A stretch of 64,000 bases of DNA from Gavia stellata. Taxonomy: Eukaryota > Chordata > Aves > Gaviiformes > Gaviidae. Both the position numbers and the translations under genes were made by a program. Below are positions 21,651 to 32,039 of this stretch, one piece after another (position 1 is the stretch's first letter; each line of letters opens with the position of its first letter). The stretch spans positions 1,302,001-1,366,000 of the forward strand of contig NW_026776913.1 in assembly GCF_030936135.1 (NCBI RefSeq). The letters are read 5' to 3'. Under the pieces are notes generated by a model. It saw nothing but the letters and a program-made list of their open reading frames with translations. It was not told where the DNA came from and searched no databases.

Positions 21651-22096
21651 CACAGCGGGCATTATCCCCCCTCCTCAGCACCGCTCAGAACACATATACA
21701 CAACACCGCGCTGCGTACGGGGTCTCAGGAAGAAGTGACCTCTTGCTGGCCTCTGTCCTCTACTGGCCTCTGACTCCGGTTCCCACAGGCCCTGCCCTCC
21801 TCCTGCCTCCCCAAGGGGCCAAGGAGCTCAGAACTGGGAGAAAGCGGGCACAACGCTGCTAAAGAAACCTTCTGCTGGGGATAAGCAAGTTGAGTCCTGC
21901 ATGGAAAGGAGGCACGGTCATCTCTGTGAGGGCAAAAATACCCTCCTGACCACTGCAACAGCCTCACTCACAGCCAATACTGCATTTGGTGGACAGGGAC
22001 AAAAGAAATCCATTCACTGCCTCCAACACGGAAACAGCTTCAACATGGACCTGACTAGAGTTTTCCCCACCCTCTTGCAGAAGGGGATAAGGAGCC
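21651..22096. other. No recognised feature
   Basis: Gene-free; nothing recognised on either strand. Confidence 0.45.
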
Positions 22097-23407
22097 ACCA
22101 AGAAAATCACAGAATCACAGAATGAGAGGGGTTGCAAGGGACCTCTGGAGATCATCTAGTCCAACCCCCCCACCAGAGGAGGTTCACCTACAGCAGATTG
22201 CACAGGAATGCTTCCACGTGAGTTTTGAATATCTCCAGAGAAGAAGACTCCAAAACCTCTCTGGGCAGATTGTTCCAGGGCTCTGACACCCTCAAAGGAA
22301 AGAAGTTCCTCCTCATGTTAAGATGGAACTTCCTATGACCATGTTTGTGCCCACTACCTCTTGACCTGTCACTGGGCACCACTGAAAAAAGACTGGCCCC
22401 ATCCTCCTGGCACCCACCCCTTAACTATTTCTAAGCATTGATAAGATCCCCCTCAGTCTTCTCTTCTCCAGACTAGAAAGACCCAAGACCCTCAGTCTTT
22501 CCTCCTAAGAAAGATGTTCCACTCCCCTAATCATCTTCGTAGCCCTTTGCTGGACCCTCTCCAGCAGCTCCCTGTCCTTGAACTGGGGAGCCCAGAACAG
22601 GACACAGTTCTCCAGATGCGGCCTCACCAGGGCAGAGTAGAGGGGGAGGATAACCTCCCTCGTCCTGCTAGCCACAGTCTTCCGGATGCAGCCCAGAATG
22701 CCATTGGCCTTCTTGGCTACAAGGGCACATTGGTGGCTCGTGGTCATCCTGTTGTCCCCCAGGACTCCCAGGTCCCTTTCCACAGAGCTGCTCTCCAGCA
22801 GCTCAGCCCCTAACCTGTGCTGATGCAGGGGGTTATTCTACCCCCGGTGCAGTGCCCTACACTTGCCTTTGCTGAATTTCATCAGGTTCCTCTCTGCCCA
22901 ACTCTCCAGCCTGTCCAGGTCACGCTGAATGGCAGCGCAGCCTTCCGCCGTATCCACCACTCCTCCCAGTTTTGTGCCTTCAGCAAACTTGCTGAGGGCA
23001 CACTCTATCCCTTCATCCAGGTCATTGCTGAATATATTGAACAGGACTGGACCCAGTACTGACCCCTGGGGAACACCACTTGTGACAGACCTCCAACTAG
23101 ACTCTGGGCCACTAATCACAGCCCTCGGAGCTCTGTCTATCAGCCAGTTCCAAATCCACCCCACTGTCCATTCCATCACACTTCCTAAGCTTGCCTCTGA
23201 GGATGATGTGGGAGACGGTGTCGAAAGCCTTGCTGAAGCCAAGGCAGACCACATCCACTGCCCTCCCCGCATCTATCCATCCAGACATGTCATCGTAGGA
23301 GGCTATCAGATTGGTCAGACATTACTTTTCTTGGTGAATCCATGTTGACTACTTCTGATAACCTTCTTTTCCTCCTGGTGCTTTGAGGTGACGCCCAGAA
23401 CGAGCAG
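22097..23407 (-). mobile_element. CR1 LINE, RT domain to 3' end
   Basis: Starts at the plus-strand 'cagaatcacagaatgaga' (reverse of the CR1 tail). Moving right it reads back through ORF2: [24 protein letters not shown]-like, [14 protein letters not shown] with [10 protein letters not shown] (RT palm region, about 23020-23110), then the SKAFDTVSH-type block near 23220. About 1.3 kb, moderately diverged. It joins an inverted CR1 piece at about 23408. Confidence 0.93.
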
Positions 23408-23409
23408 CA

Positions 23410-23998
23410 CAGGGAATAAACACGAAGAATTGGAGATCTGTGTGCGGTCGCAGGGCCATGATCTCATTGCAATGACTGAGACATGGTGGGGTAGCTCACA
23501 TGACTGGAATGTTGTCATGGATGGCTGTGTTCTTTTTAGGAAAGATAGGCCAGCAAGGGGAGGTGGTGGAGTTGCTCTTTATGTGGAGAGTGCAACTGGA
23601 ATGTATCGAGCTCTCCCTGGGGGCAGATGAGGAGCGAGTTGAGAGCTTGTGGGTAAGGATTAAGGGGCAGGCTGACATGAGAGATGCTGTTGTGGGTGTT
23701 GATTACAGGCCACCTGATCAGGGTGGGGAAAATGATGAGGCCTTCTACAGAGAGCTGAGAGTCATCTCACCATCACAGGTCTCAGTTCTCCTGCGAGATT
23801 TCACTCACCCTGATACCTGCTGGGAAGTCTTCACAGCCAGGCATTTACAGTCCGGGAGGTTCCCCCAGTGTATTGATGATAACTTTTTGACTCAGGTGGT
23901 GGAGGAGCCAACAAGGAGAGGTGTTCTACTGGACCTAGTACTGACAAACAAAGAGTGACTGGTGAGGGACATGAAGGTTGGGGGCACCCTCGGCTGTA
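23410..23998 (+). mobile_element. CR1 LINE endonuclease fragment, inverted relative to neighbours
   Basis: The plus strand encodes the CR1 apurinic-type endonuclease region: EELEICVRSQGHDLIAMTETWW, then GGGVALYV, the VDYRPPDQGGENDEAFY block, and LLDLVLTNKE at the end. It lies between two minus-strand CR1 pieces. Its order, with the endonuclease 5' end at the junction with the RT piece, is what twin-primed CR1/L1 integration gives. Confidence 0.9.
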
Positions 23999-24002
23999 CT
24001 GG

Positions 24003-25560
24003 GCCAAAGCTTCTAGTTCCTCTTGTTTATTCTGCATGCTGCACGCATTAGTATAAACACACTTCAAATGTGCTCCATTGTACTCAGCACATCGTGGAGC
24101 AGACTGAAGGACCTCGCTAGCACAGCATCCCTCCAACATTGGTGTGCCCCCCCCAGGTTTATCTCTGGTGAGCCTGGTTTTATCCCTTTCCCCCTTCAAA
24201 TCCAATTTAAAGCTCTTTCAAGGAGCCCTGCTAGCTCCTCGGCAAAGATTCTTTTCCTCTTCTGGGACAGGTGTACCCCATCTGTTGACAGCAGGCCTGG
24301 TGTTGTGTAGATCGACTCATGATCAAAAATCCCCAAATCCTGCTGGTGACACCAGGCTCAGAGCCAGGTATTGATCTGCTGGCTCGTCCTGTTTCTTTCT
24401 TCATCATTTCCTGCAACTGGAAGGACAGAGGAGAGCACTACTTGTGCCTCTGATCCCTTAACCAGTCATCCCAAGGCCCTGAATTCTCTCTTGATTGCCC
24501 TTGGACTTCTTATTGCAACTTATTGGAACAGGCTGCCCAGGGAGGTGATGGAGTCACCAGCACTGGAGGGGTTCCAGGAACCTGTGGACGTGGCACTGCG
24601 GGACATGTTTAGTGGGCATGGTGGTGTTGTGGTGATGGTTGGACCTGGTGATCTTACAGGTCTTTTCCAACCTTAATGATTCTGTGATTCTGTGATTCAT
24701 TGCTGCTGACATGAAAAAGCAAGAATGGATGATAATGCGAGGGCTGTACCAGGGTAGGAATTTTTCCCATCACATCTTTAACGCAGACCCTAGGGAGGCA
24801 GCAGACTTCCCAAAGAAGTGGGTCCAGTCTGCCTGTTGGGCCTTCTGTTCCCCTCAGGAGAGAGTCTCCTATGACAGTGGCCCATCTTTTTCTCTTTATG
24901 GAAGTGGTTTTGACACAGGGAGTAGTCTGACTTAACCTTGGGGACACCTTCAACCTAGATGAAACTTCGTCCTCGTCATTATTGGGTTCCACTTGCAGAT
25001 TCTCGTACCTGTTGTGCAAGGACACCTGGGAAGGTGGGGTAGTGATGGAGGAGATGCGTCTGTTGTGCCAGGCAGGAACCTGTCGCCGTTTCCCCCTATC
25101 CCTTGAGTGACCGCGTTCAGCCAGGTGGAGAGAGGATAGGGAATCCTCCATATGATGTGTCTGGTCTGCCTGACAGGCTTGTTCCAGGAAAGGTAGGGTG
25201 TGTTTCCAGCATGTTCCCAATGGACCTCTGTCTGCAAAGACTCGACAGTCACAGTGGATGCAGAGTTTAGAGAGGCCATGGCGTTCTGCTGGGTAGATAC
25301 CATATCTCCCTGGTCAAGCCAGTGGAGTTACAGCGCCCTTCCTGCACGCCCTTCCACGTGAACTGCCCCGCAAACTGCCGTGCCACGCCCTTTCTGATGC
25401 ACCACACCGCATTTGTCTGCCCTGCTCGTGGTACTCCCTAGGGTTTTATTTTATACATGTGGGGGCTTGGCCACCACCGCTCCTGGCCCTACCCAGGTCT
25501 CGTTGGCCGCTGTCACGTTAGCTGCTGGCTTCTGATGGGTCTCTCCACTCCCCTGAGGTG
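24003..25560 (-). mobile_element. CR1 LINE 5' region: 5' UTR, ORF1 esterase domain, start of ORF2
   Basis: On the minus strand, right to left: GC-rich 5' UTR-like DNA (about 25320-25560), a disordered ORF1 segment (FLPGTTDASPPS / RRISSITTPPSQ), then the SGN-hydrolase-like domain with VIGDSLLRGTEGP, LLFHVSSNE and, beyond an inserted CR1, AIKRE, SSVLPVAGND, QQINTWL, FDHE and STDGVHLSQKRKRIFAEELAGLLERAL. It then enters ORF2 (YTNACSMQNKQEELEA). Most genomic CR1s are too 5'-truncated to keep this region. Some in-frame stops are present. Confidence 0.88.
24522..24698 (+). mobile_element. Short CR1 3' end inserted inside the CR1 ORF1 domain
   Basis: 'ttggaacaggctgcccaggg' to 'tgattctgtgattctgtgattc' is the last roughly 175 bases of CR1 in plus orientation, with its octamer tail. 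It separates LLFHVSSNE from AIKRE of the host ORF1. A GCAAT-like pair on the two sides may be a short target duplication. Confidence 0.9.
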
Positions 25561-26806
25561 TCCCTGGTTCAGGAAAGCCCCTGTACACTCTATACCCTGT
25601 ACAGTGCTAGAGTGCTGCACTGCAGATCATGCCTGCACCAGAGCTGCTCACCTCAGCCACCATCACAACCCATCTCCAAGGACAGCCTGGTCAGGATGTC
25701 CTGGGAGCATGCAGGCGGGCCATGGTGGTCAGCTACAAGCAAAGACATGCACTGCAGGTGCCTGCATGGGCTCAGAGCAGGGCACGAGGAGACACCCTAC
25801 ACCCAGCACAGAGGCCCCGTGGCAGTGCCCGTTGGCTGACACCGAGCTGGGGACTGTGGGACAAGAAGATGAGACCTTTGCAGCTGAGTGGTCCCCACAT
25901 GGTCCCAGAGCCCCACAGTGCAGGCGCTGCATGGACCAGAGAGCATCAAAGGACAGGGAAACACTCCCCCGACACAGTCCACACAGCAGTCCTCTGTGCC
26001 TGCTCCCCCAGCAGCCCCCTATGTGCAGCCCCCCACCACTGCCTCCCCTGCACAACCTCCGTCGTGTCCCATGGGACCACCAGCAGACAGCCCTGCTGTG
26101 GGATCCGGGGGTCTGGCCCAGGTGAGAGGCTGGGCAGAGCTGGCCATGCCCCAGTACCCTGAGCCCAGCAGGAGGACGGAGCTGGCCACGCAAGAAAGGC
26201 CCCTCCCCAGGGCTGGGGTGTGTGGGCAGACATGGAAAAGTGCCCCGCTCTGCTCCCTGCCAGCCCTGCTCCCCAGGACAGCATGAGAGCCCAGGCCCTG
26301 GGGCTCCTCAGGCAGCTCCCGCATTTCTCCACTCCCCCTTCCCTGTGCCTGCTGCGTCCTCACTGGCTCCCATGGGACTGCAGAGTCTTGGTTTGTGGGT
26401 ACCTGGGTTTAGCGCTTTACACTGGGGGACTTCACCTCTGAGGGGGTTTCACCTTCTGAGTCTCCATTCACAGCCCACCCCAGGGCACATGGAGAGTGCC
26501 TGTCCTCTCCTGAGCCCTCCACATTCCTTTCCAGAGGCACTGACAGCTGCTATCAGCCCTGTAATACCTCTGGCAGCCTGAGAAAGGGGACTGGGAGCTC
26601 ACGCACCATCTCCACTGCCTCTGGACACCAGGAAGGTGGTTTTCAGACAAGTTCTTAGTGTCCCAGGTGTGATTCGAACAAATGGTCGCAAACACAGTGA
26701 GAACAGAAGGAGAAAACTTCCAAAGGTCCAATTCCTTTGGACTGTTGTTGGCTTGAGCTTTACAAGGAAAGCTCAGCCGTCAGGCACTGCACTCAGGAGA
26801 TTGTCT
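25561..26806. other. GC-rich, no recognised gene
   Basis: Overlapping open frames on both strands (up to 222 codons at 25457-26125) are Pro/Ser/Cys-rich, have no recognised domain and are not conserved elsewhere in the window. They are judged chance frames. Confidence 0.5.
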
Positions 26807-26812
26807 TTTATT
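26807..26812 (-). terminator. Candidate poly(A) signal for OR3
   Basis: TTTATT on the plus strand is AATAAA on the minus strand, about 200 bases after the OR3 stop. It is the nearest canonical signal seen. Confidence 0.4.
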
Positions 26813-27010
26813 TCAGAGATGCTATTAGAGAGGCCAGACGTGACACAGTGTTCAACACATTTGTGAAAGGGTCAGACCCAACAGGACCAAGCCTCAAGAG
26901 CAGTGGTATGAACCCCAGCAATTACTGCCAGGTAGGATTATCATAGGGGAAAAAAGCACAATCCTGGGCTAAGAGAATCCCTGGGCACTCCGCAGAGAAG
27001 GGGAGGCAGG

Positions 27011-27946
27011 TTATTGTTGATGGAGAAATGTCCATTGCATCAGTTTCCTTAGGGCCTCCTTCAACTCCACGTTCCTCATGCTGTAGATGAGGGGGTTCAC
27101 TGCTGGAGGCACCACCGAGTACAGAACTGCTACCACCAGGTCCAGGGATGGGGAGGAGATGGAGGGGGGCTTCAGGTAGGCAAACATGCCAGTGCTGAGG
27201 AACAGGGAGACCACAGCCAGGTGAGGGAGGCACGTGGAAAAGGCTTTGTGCCGTCCCTGCTCAGAGGGGATCCTCAGCACGGCCCTCAAGATCTGCACAT
27301 AGGACAGAACAATGAAAATAAAGCACCCAAAAGCAAAAGAAACACTAACCACAAGAAGCCCAACTTCCCTGAGGTAGGCGTCTGAGCAGGAGAGCTTGAG
27401 GATCTGTGGGATTTCACAGAAGAACTGGTCCAAGGCATTGCCTTCACAAGGTGGTAGTGAAAATGTATTGGCCGTGTGCAGCACAGCATTGAGCAACCCA
27501 CTGCCCCAGGCAGCTGCTGCCATGTGGACACAAGCTCTGCTGCCCAGGAGGGTCCCATAGTGCAGGGGTTTGCAGATGGCAATGTAGCGGTCATAGGCCA
27601 TGATGGTCAGAAGACAATACTCCCCTACGATCAAGAACAGAAAGAAAAAGACTTGGGCAGCACATCCCAAGTAGGAAATGGCCCTGGTGTCCCTCAGGGA
27701 ATTGGCCATGGCTTTGGGAACAGTGGTGGAGATGGAGCCCAGGTCAAGGAGGGAGAGGTTGAGGAGGAAGAAGTACATGGGGCTGTGGAGGTGGTGGTCG
27801 CAGACTATGGCGGTGATGATGAGGCCATTGCCCAGGAGTGCAGCCAGGTAGATGCCCAGGAAGAGGCAGAAGTGCAAGACCTGCAGCTCCCGCGTGTCTG
27901 TGAAGGCCAGGAGGAGGAACTGGGTGATGGAGCTGCTGTTGGACAT
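27011..27946 (-). CDS. Olfactory receptor, OR14-like (OR3)
   Basis: A 311-residue odorant receptor on the minus strand with a full motif set: NSSS at the N-terminus, PMYFF, AYDRYIAICKP, FFCEIP in the second outer loop, SYVQIL, KAFSTC and NPLIY. The ATG at 27944-27946 follows an acceptor (AG at 27971-27970) by 23 bases; the in-frame ATG at 28033 lies on the intron side and is rejected. TM3 (FFFLFLIVGEYCLL) differs strongly from the other four genes. The C-terminal tail and 3' flank (ATAACCTGCCTCCCCT after the last codons) resemble OR4, while the upstream 3 kb mirrors OR2, so the gene looks mosaic. It is convergent with OR2 across 11 kb. Confidence 0.95.
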   Translation of the reverse strand: MSNSSSITQFLLLAFTDTRELQVLHFCLFLGIYLAALLGNGLIITAIVCDHHLHSPMYFFLLNLSLLDLGSISTTVPKAMANSLRDTRAISYLGCAAQVFFFLFLIVGEYCLLTIMAYDRYIAICKPLHYGTLLGSRACVHMAAAAWGSGLLNAVLHTANTFSLPPCEGNALDQFFCEIPQILKLSCSDAYLREVGLLVVSVSFAFGCFIFIVLSYVQILRAVLRIPSEQGRHKAFSTCLPHLAVVSLFLSTGMFAYLKPPSISSPSLDLVVAVLYSVVPPAVNPLIYSMRNVELKEALRKLMQWTFLHQQ

Positions 27947-27969
27947 TTGCTGTTTCTTGGTCTGGGGCT

Positions 27970-29747
27970 CTGTCCAAACAAGGAAAAGACAGGAGAAAAT
28001 TAGGACAGATTTCTCTGAGAAAACCCACTCCATTTTTCATAGCAACTCCCCCCAGTTGGAATGCATTTCCTTTCTCTAGTCTGTGCTGGCTGAGTGTGCT
28101 GTGAGGACCAGGAGCTCTGCCCTTCTGCTGCTGAGGAGTCAGCTTTGCTCTGCTGCAGTGGGTACATGGGAGCTGGATGGGACAGCTCCGATGATCACAG
28201 GGGATGTCAGATGTAATCCATCTTTCATAGAAAATTTCAATATCTGCACTCATGGCTGGGAAGGACGTGGGCTGTGAAAGAGAGGCTCAGCATGACTTTC
28301 TTATAACTTTGTCTGTGTTTTTTCACAGGGCTGCAGTGTCCATCAGTCCTTTTCCTATCTGCCCTGTGTTTTCATTTTGCCACCTTGAAGACGACTTCAC
28401 ACACAAATTAATCTTTTAAAAAAACCCTAAACCTGGACTCTGATGAGACCAGAGGAGTCCTGTTTCAAAGAACAGCTCTGAAAACTCTTCTCCAGCCCAG
28501 CCCAGAGGTGGAGGTGTGATGGAGAGGGCAGGACACGACCCCTCCCAGAGAGAAGCAACTGACTCTGCGAGGAGAGTGCCGACCCCCAAGGAAAGGCTCC
28601 GCACTCCCGAGGATCCCACAGCAGAGCTGCGCCTTTCTGGGGGGCAGCTTGCAAGCCCTGCAGGACAGGCAAAGCAGAGACTCGGGGGTCCCTCCGATGG
28701 GAGGTTCTACAGAGAGAGTCAGCTCATTGCCCCGCAGACAGTGCCCAGCAGACATCTGCAGGGAAACACAGAAAGAGAGCTGCCTGAGCGCACCCTCCCC
28801 CTGTGCTTGTTTGCAGTGTCCTCCCAACCCCGTCCCTGTCTCTGCTGCCTGCAGCTGTCCCTGCCAGGAGCTGGTTCTCTGTCCCCTGTGTCTCCTCCCT
28901 GGCAGTGCTCACAGAGCCCATCCCACCCGCTGCCTGCTCAGCTCTGCCCTGCAGAGCCCTCCCTGCAGCAGGACACTGCCCAGGGGCATCTCTGGGTGCG
29001 CAGGCTCTGAGGGGAACATCAGACCAGCCCTGGCGAGGCTGGAAAAGTGACACTGATGCTGTCTGTAACCACGGCATGGTGATTTCCAATACTCCCCGCT
29101 TTATTCACCTCTAAGAGGAACAGACTTGGAATTTCAGTGCCTCCTCCAGAAATGAGAGATTAATTTCTATGTGCCATTGCCCACCCAGACAACCCAGAGG
29201 AGAAGAGTGAAAGACCAGGATCCTTCCCTTTCAGGCAGCCCCTGCCTTGCTGTGCTTCCTGAAAAGTCTCCTGGGAAGATCCTGCAGTGGTGTGGAGCTG
29301 AGGGCAGCCCTGACCCACACAGCACCCTCTCAACAGCAGAAGCACCCTGCCATTGCACTGGTCTCTCCTTCCACCCCCAGCTTCTCCCCACAGCGCCGTG
29401 GGGAGCTCCCCGGGCAGGCTGAGTGCTGACCCTGGCAGGCGGCAGAGTCCCTGCCCCAGCACCCAGCCCCGGGGGTGCAGGGACCCTGCTCGGAAGGACA
29501 GCCCTGGGCACCCCTGGCTGCACACCCACCTTCACACCCTGCAGCCGTCCCTGGCAGAAGGCAGCCCTCATGCCCTGTCCCTCTCATGGTGCAGCAGGGA
29601 AGCCCTGCTCTGGGGCACCTCCTCCTCCTCTACACTGGAGAACCTGTGGCAGTTCTTCCTAAAAGGTCTCACAGTTTGTGGGATGTGCCATCATTAGGAG
29701 ATCTGCCCGTGAACTGTACCTAAATTGCCCTGCAGCCAGAGACTTAC
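27970..29747 (-). other. Candidate OR3 intron / upstream module M3
   Basis: From donor GTAAGT (29747 downward) to acceptor AG at 27971-27970, 1778 bases, against 1783 in its mirror at OR2. The internal CTGCAG acceptor-like site is also kept. Frames such as the 164-codon one at 28516-29010 are duplicates of those in M2 and M5 in shared DNA and are not called genes. Confidence 0.5.
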
Positions 29748-29831
29748 CATGTCAAGGGCTGTGAAGATTTCTCCTCCAGTGAGCTCGCCTCTGTCCTCCC
29801 ACCCCAGACTGCCTTTAACCTCTCTCTGCCT
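29748..29831 (-). other. Candidate 5' noncoding exon of OR3 (start uncertain)
   Basis: Mirror of 12960-13043. Its last bases are ATG before GTAAGT, where the other three copies have ACG. The donor itself is intact. Confidence 0.45.
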
Positions 29832-30025
29832 TGATCCTCTCCCCTCGGTGCCTGCAGGCAGTGCCCTCAGCCCTGCTGCGCTCTGCAGAGGAGCTGCTCC
29901 TGGGCAGAGCTGTCTCTCGGCAGCGCTGCCCGCTTGCCATGAGCTCCCTCCATCCCAGGAGCCCGGCCCAGCTCAGCAGCAGAGGAGCAGCCCAAGGCGG
30001 CACTTTCTCTGCCCCTCGGGGCTCC

Positions 30026-30043
30026 CCCCAGGGGTCCCTGGGG
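30026..30043 (-). promoter_or_regulatory. Two O/E (EBF)-like cores
   Basis: CCCCAGGG at 30026-30033 and CCCTGGGG at 30036-30043 (plus-strand reading) mirror the pair at 12748-12764, with spacing slightly changed. Tentative for the same reason. Confidence 0.33.
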
Positions 30044-30424
30044 CTCCAGGGAACCTGCTGTGAAACAGGCTGGAGCAATCACTGAGGTTCCCTCCCGCAG
30101 CTGGGGAGAGACACTTCTTCCCAGCACATCATTTCCCTGCTGAGAGACAGAGTCACGCCTAAATATCAACTTTTCTTGGCCCATCTTTAGACAGGACAGC
30201 CAGACAGGGACAGGCAGGGATCTCCTTTACCCCTGCTGAGGGAAGGGATGCAGCTGAGCCCGACAAGGCATCTCATCCTGGGTTTGGAGTGCTGGGGCTG
30301 GAAGGGCACTCAGCTCCCTCCCATGCACACCACAGACCCACAGCAGGTGGGATTCCTCCTGCCCCCCTTCAGGTGGACACACAATAGGCACCTGCATGTG
30401 AGCTCCTGCTCTCAGCTCCCATGG

Positions 30425-30430
30425 TAATTA
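30425..30430 (-). promoter_or_regulatory. Homeodomain-type TAATTA site
   Basis: Mirror of 12360-12365, with its flanks kept (CCATGG on one side). Confidence 0.3.
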
Positions 30431-30998
30431 ATGGAGCTGGAGGCCAGGAGTGAGCTGTTCAGATGCAGTTGTCTGGTGACATCTGAGGTGCCAGAGGTGG
30501 TCAAAGATGTGTGCCGGTAATAGAGACAGATTGAAGATACGTGCAGGCTGATGTAGAGACAGGCCAACATCTGGGGCATCTTCTTGGAGGCTCTTGGGAA
30601 TTTCCTTTGGCCAACTGAAAGGACAGCTTCTGCCAAATTAAGGGCAACTGAACCTGTCCCTACTCGTTATGTTCAGCTCAGCCTATAGCGATATTCATAG
30701 GATGGAATGGAGTCGTATGCCATAGGGAGAGCTCCATCTCTTTCTTCCTCTCCTCCAGGTGTTGGATTCACTAGACCTTCACTGAGTGTATTGGCAGCTG
30801 TCTCGTGTTCATCCCCACATTGTGGTACAGAATTCAAGGCAGCTGCTCAATGTAATGTTCAAATCCAGGCCCACAGAGCTACATGAGATGCTAGGGCTAG
30901 CAAGAAAATCACAGGACCAACAGGAAAGCAATTCCCATTCAGGGTGGGTGTGTGACAGACACCTCAGGTGGCATCGCAGAGAATGCGATTTGGTGCCT

Positions 30999-31329
30999 GT
31001 GTGCCATTTACTGTTGCCATCACTCAGAGGCATCAGTCATCAGATATCATCAGAGAGGCAAAGTCTGTCCCTTCTCTGCCCAATAGCTGCAGGTATTGCG
31101 TGAACACAAAGCACATCACACAGGGATCTTTATTCACTCCCTTGATGATACAGACCAGGAACAGAACAATCCTTTTCTCACTGTGCCTGCACACATCTTG
31201 TCTTCATGGGCCGCATCCTCCAAGAACAGCAATGGTCCATATCAAAACTCAATTGACACTCAAAAGGGAATTCAAGGGCACTAAGATGACCTGTTGCTGC
31301 TTCAGGAAGAGTTAAGGAAGAGACAGAGA
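30999..31329. other. No recognised feature
   Basis: Flank immediately outside arm B; nothing recognised. Confidence 0.4.
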
Positions 31330-31620
31330 GACTGTGGAACCACTGCTAAGTTTAGTAAGAGTAGGTGTAGATAGATCTGAGATGCTCTGTGTCCCCTTTG
31401 CCTCAGTTTCCACCAGCAAGGTCTCCCAGGCCTTTGTGCTTTGAGGCAGGGCTCTGGAGGAGAACAACCAGCTGTGAATGGGGATGAAGCCAGGGGTTAC
31501 CTGAGCAAACTGCACACCTACCAGTCCATTGGACCGTAGGGGCTGCATCCAAGTGTGCTGGGAGAGTTCTTCACCAGTAGATCCTGGTCTATGATGATCC
31601 CAGTAAGGAAGGTACTCAGA
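31330..31620 (+). mobile_element. CR1 LINE internal fragment
   Basis: Carries the CR1 block between endonuclease and RT: 'ctcagtttccaccagcaagg', 'tctcccaggcctttgtg', 'tgagcaaactgcacacctac', and 'gggctgcatccaag'. The same block lies in reverse at 58150-58370. Confidence 0.7.
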
Positions 31621-32039
31621 CTCTGTGAAGTATCATTTAAAATGCTGTGAGGGCTAAGATTATAAGGAGAGAATAGTATAGGTAATCTTTTATCTAGTTA
31701 GGTGGTGGGATGCCTAGGTGTTGTAGCATCGAATGGGACTCCCAGCCATGCGAAGCATGCCATGCAGAGCCCGCCCAGAGAAGACAGTCTCCCATTTTGG
31801 TCATTCAAACTCATACTGTATTCCCTTAGGAGGAAACGACTCTATTTCTCTTCTCCACAGTCAGTCAGAAATGATGTTCTCATGAGACCTTCCTGCTGCA
31901 TTGTCAGACAGAGACAAGGCCATGCAGGTGCCATGATGGCCGGTAGCGAGTGGGAGCAGCCCGCAGGCTGCACTGTGACAAGGAGCTGCTGAGGTTGTCC
32001 TGTGCCCAAGGGATCTCTGCAGCACAGTACAGGTGCGGA
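31621..32039. other. No recognised feature
   Basis: Gene-free; nothing firmly recognised. The last part may belong to the following CR1 5' region. Confidence 0.4.

Larger units (their letters stand above)
27040..30998 (-). repeat. Inverted duplication, arm B (contains OR3)
   Basis: Mirror of 11791-15756. The outer break lies after 'tggtgcct' at about 30998, the inner one in the last codons of OR3. By eye the arms are near-identical over long stretches, notably in the GC-rich upstream module, which points to a recent duplication or ongoing conversion. Confidence 0.88.

Noticed and set aside
20893-21681. 262-codon minus-strand frame over the hexamer array
   Set aside because: The length follows from a repeat period divisible by three; other frames are equally open and there is no start or splice context.
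25457-26125. 222-codon plus-strand frame in GC-rich DNA
   Set aside because: Its start overlaps a CR1 5' region, composition is Pro/Ser/Cys-rich, equally long frames exist on the other strand, and no domain is seen.
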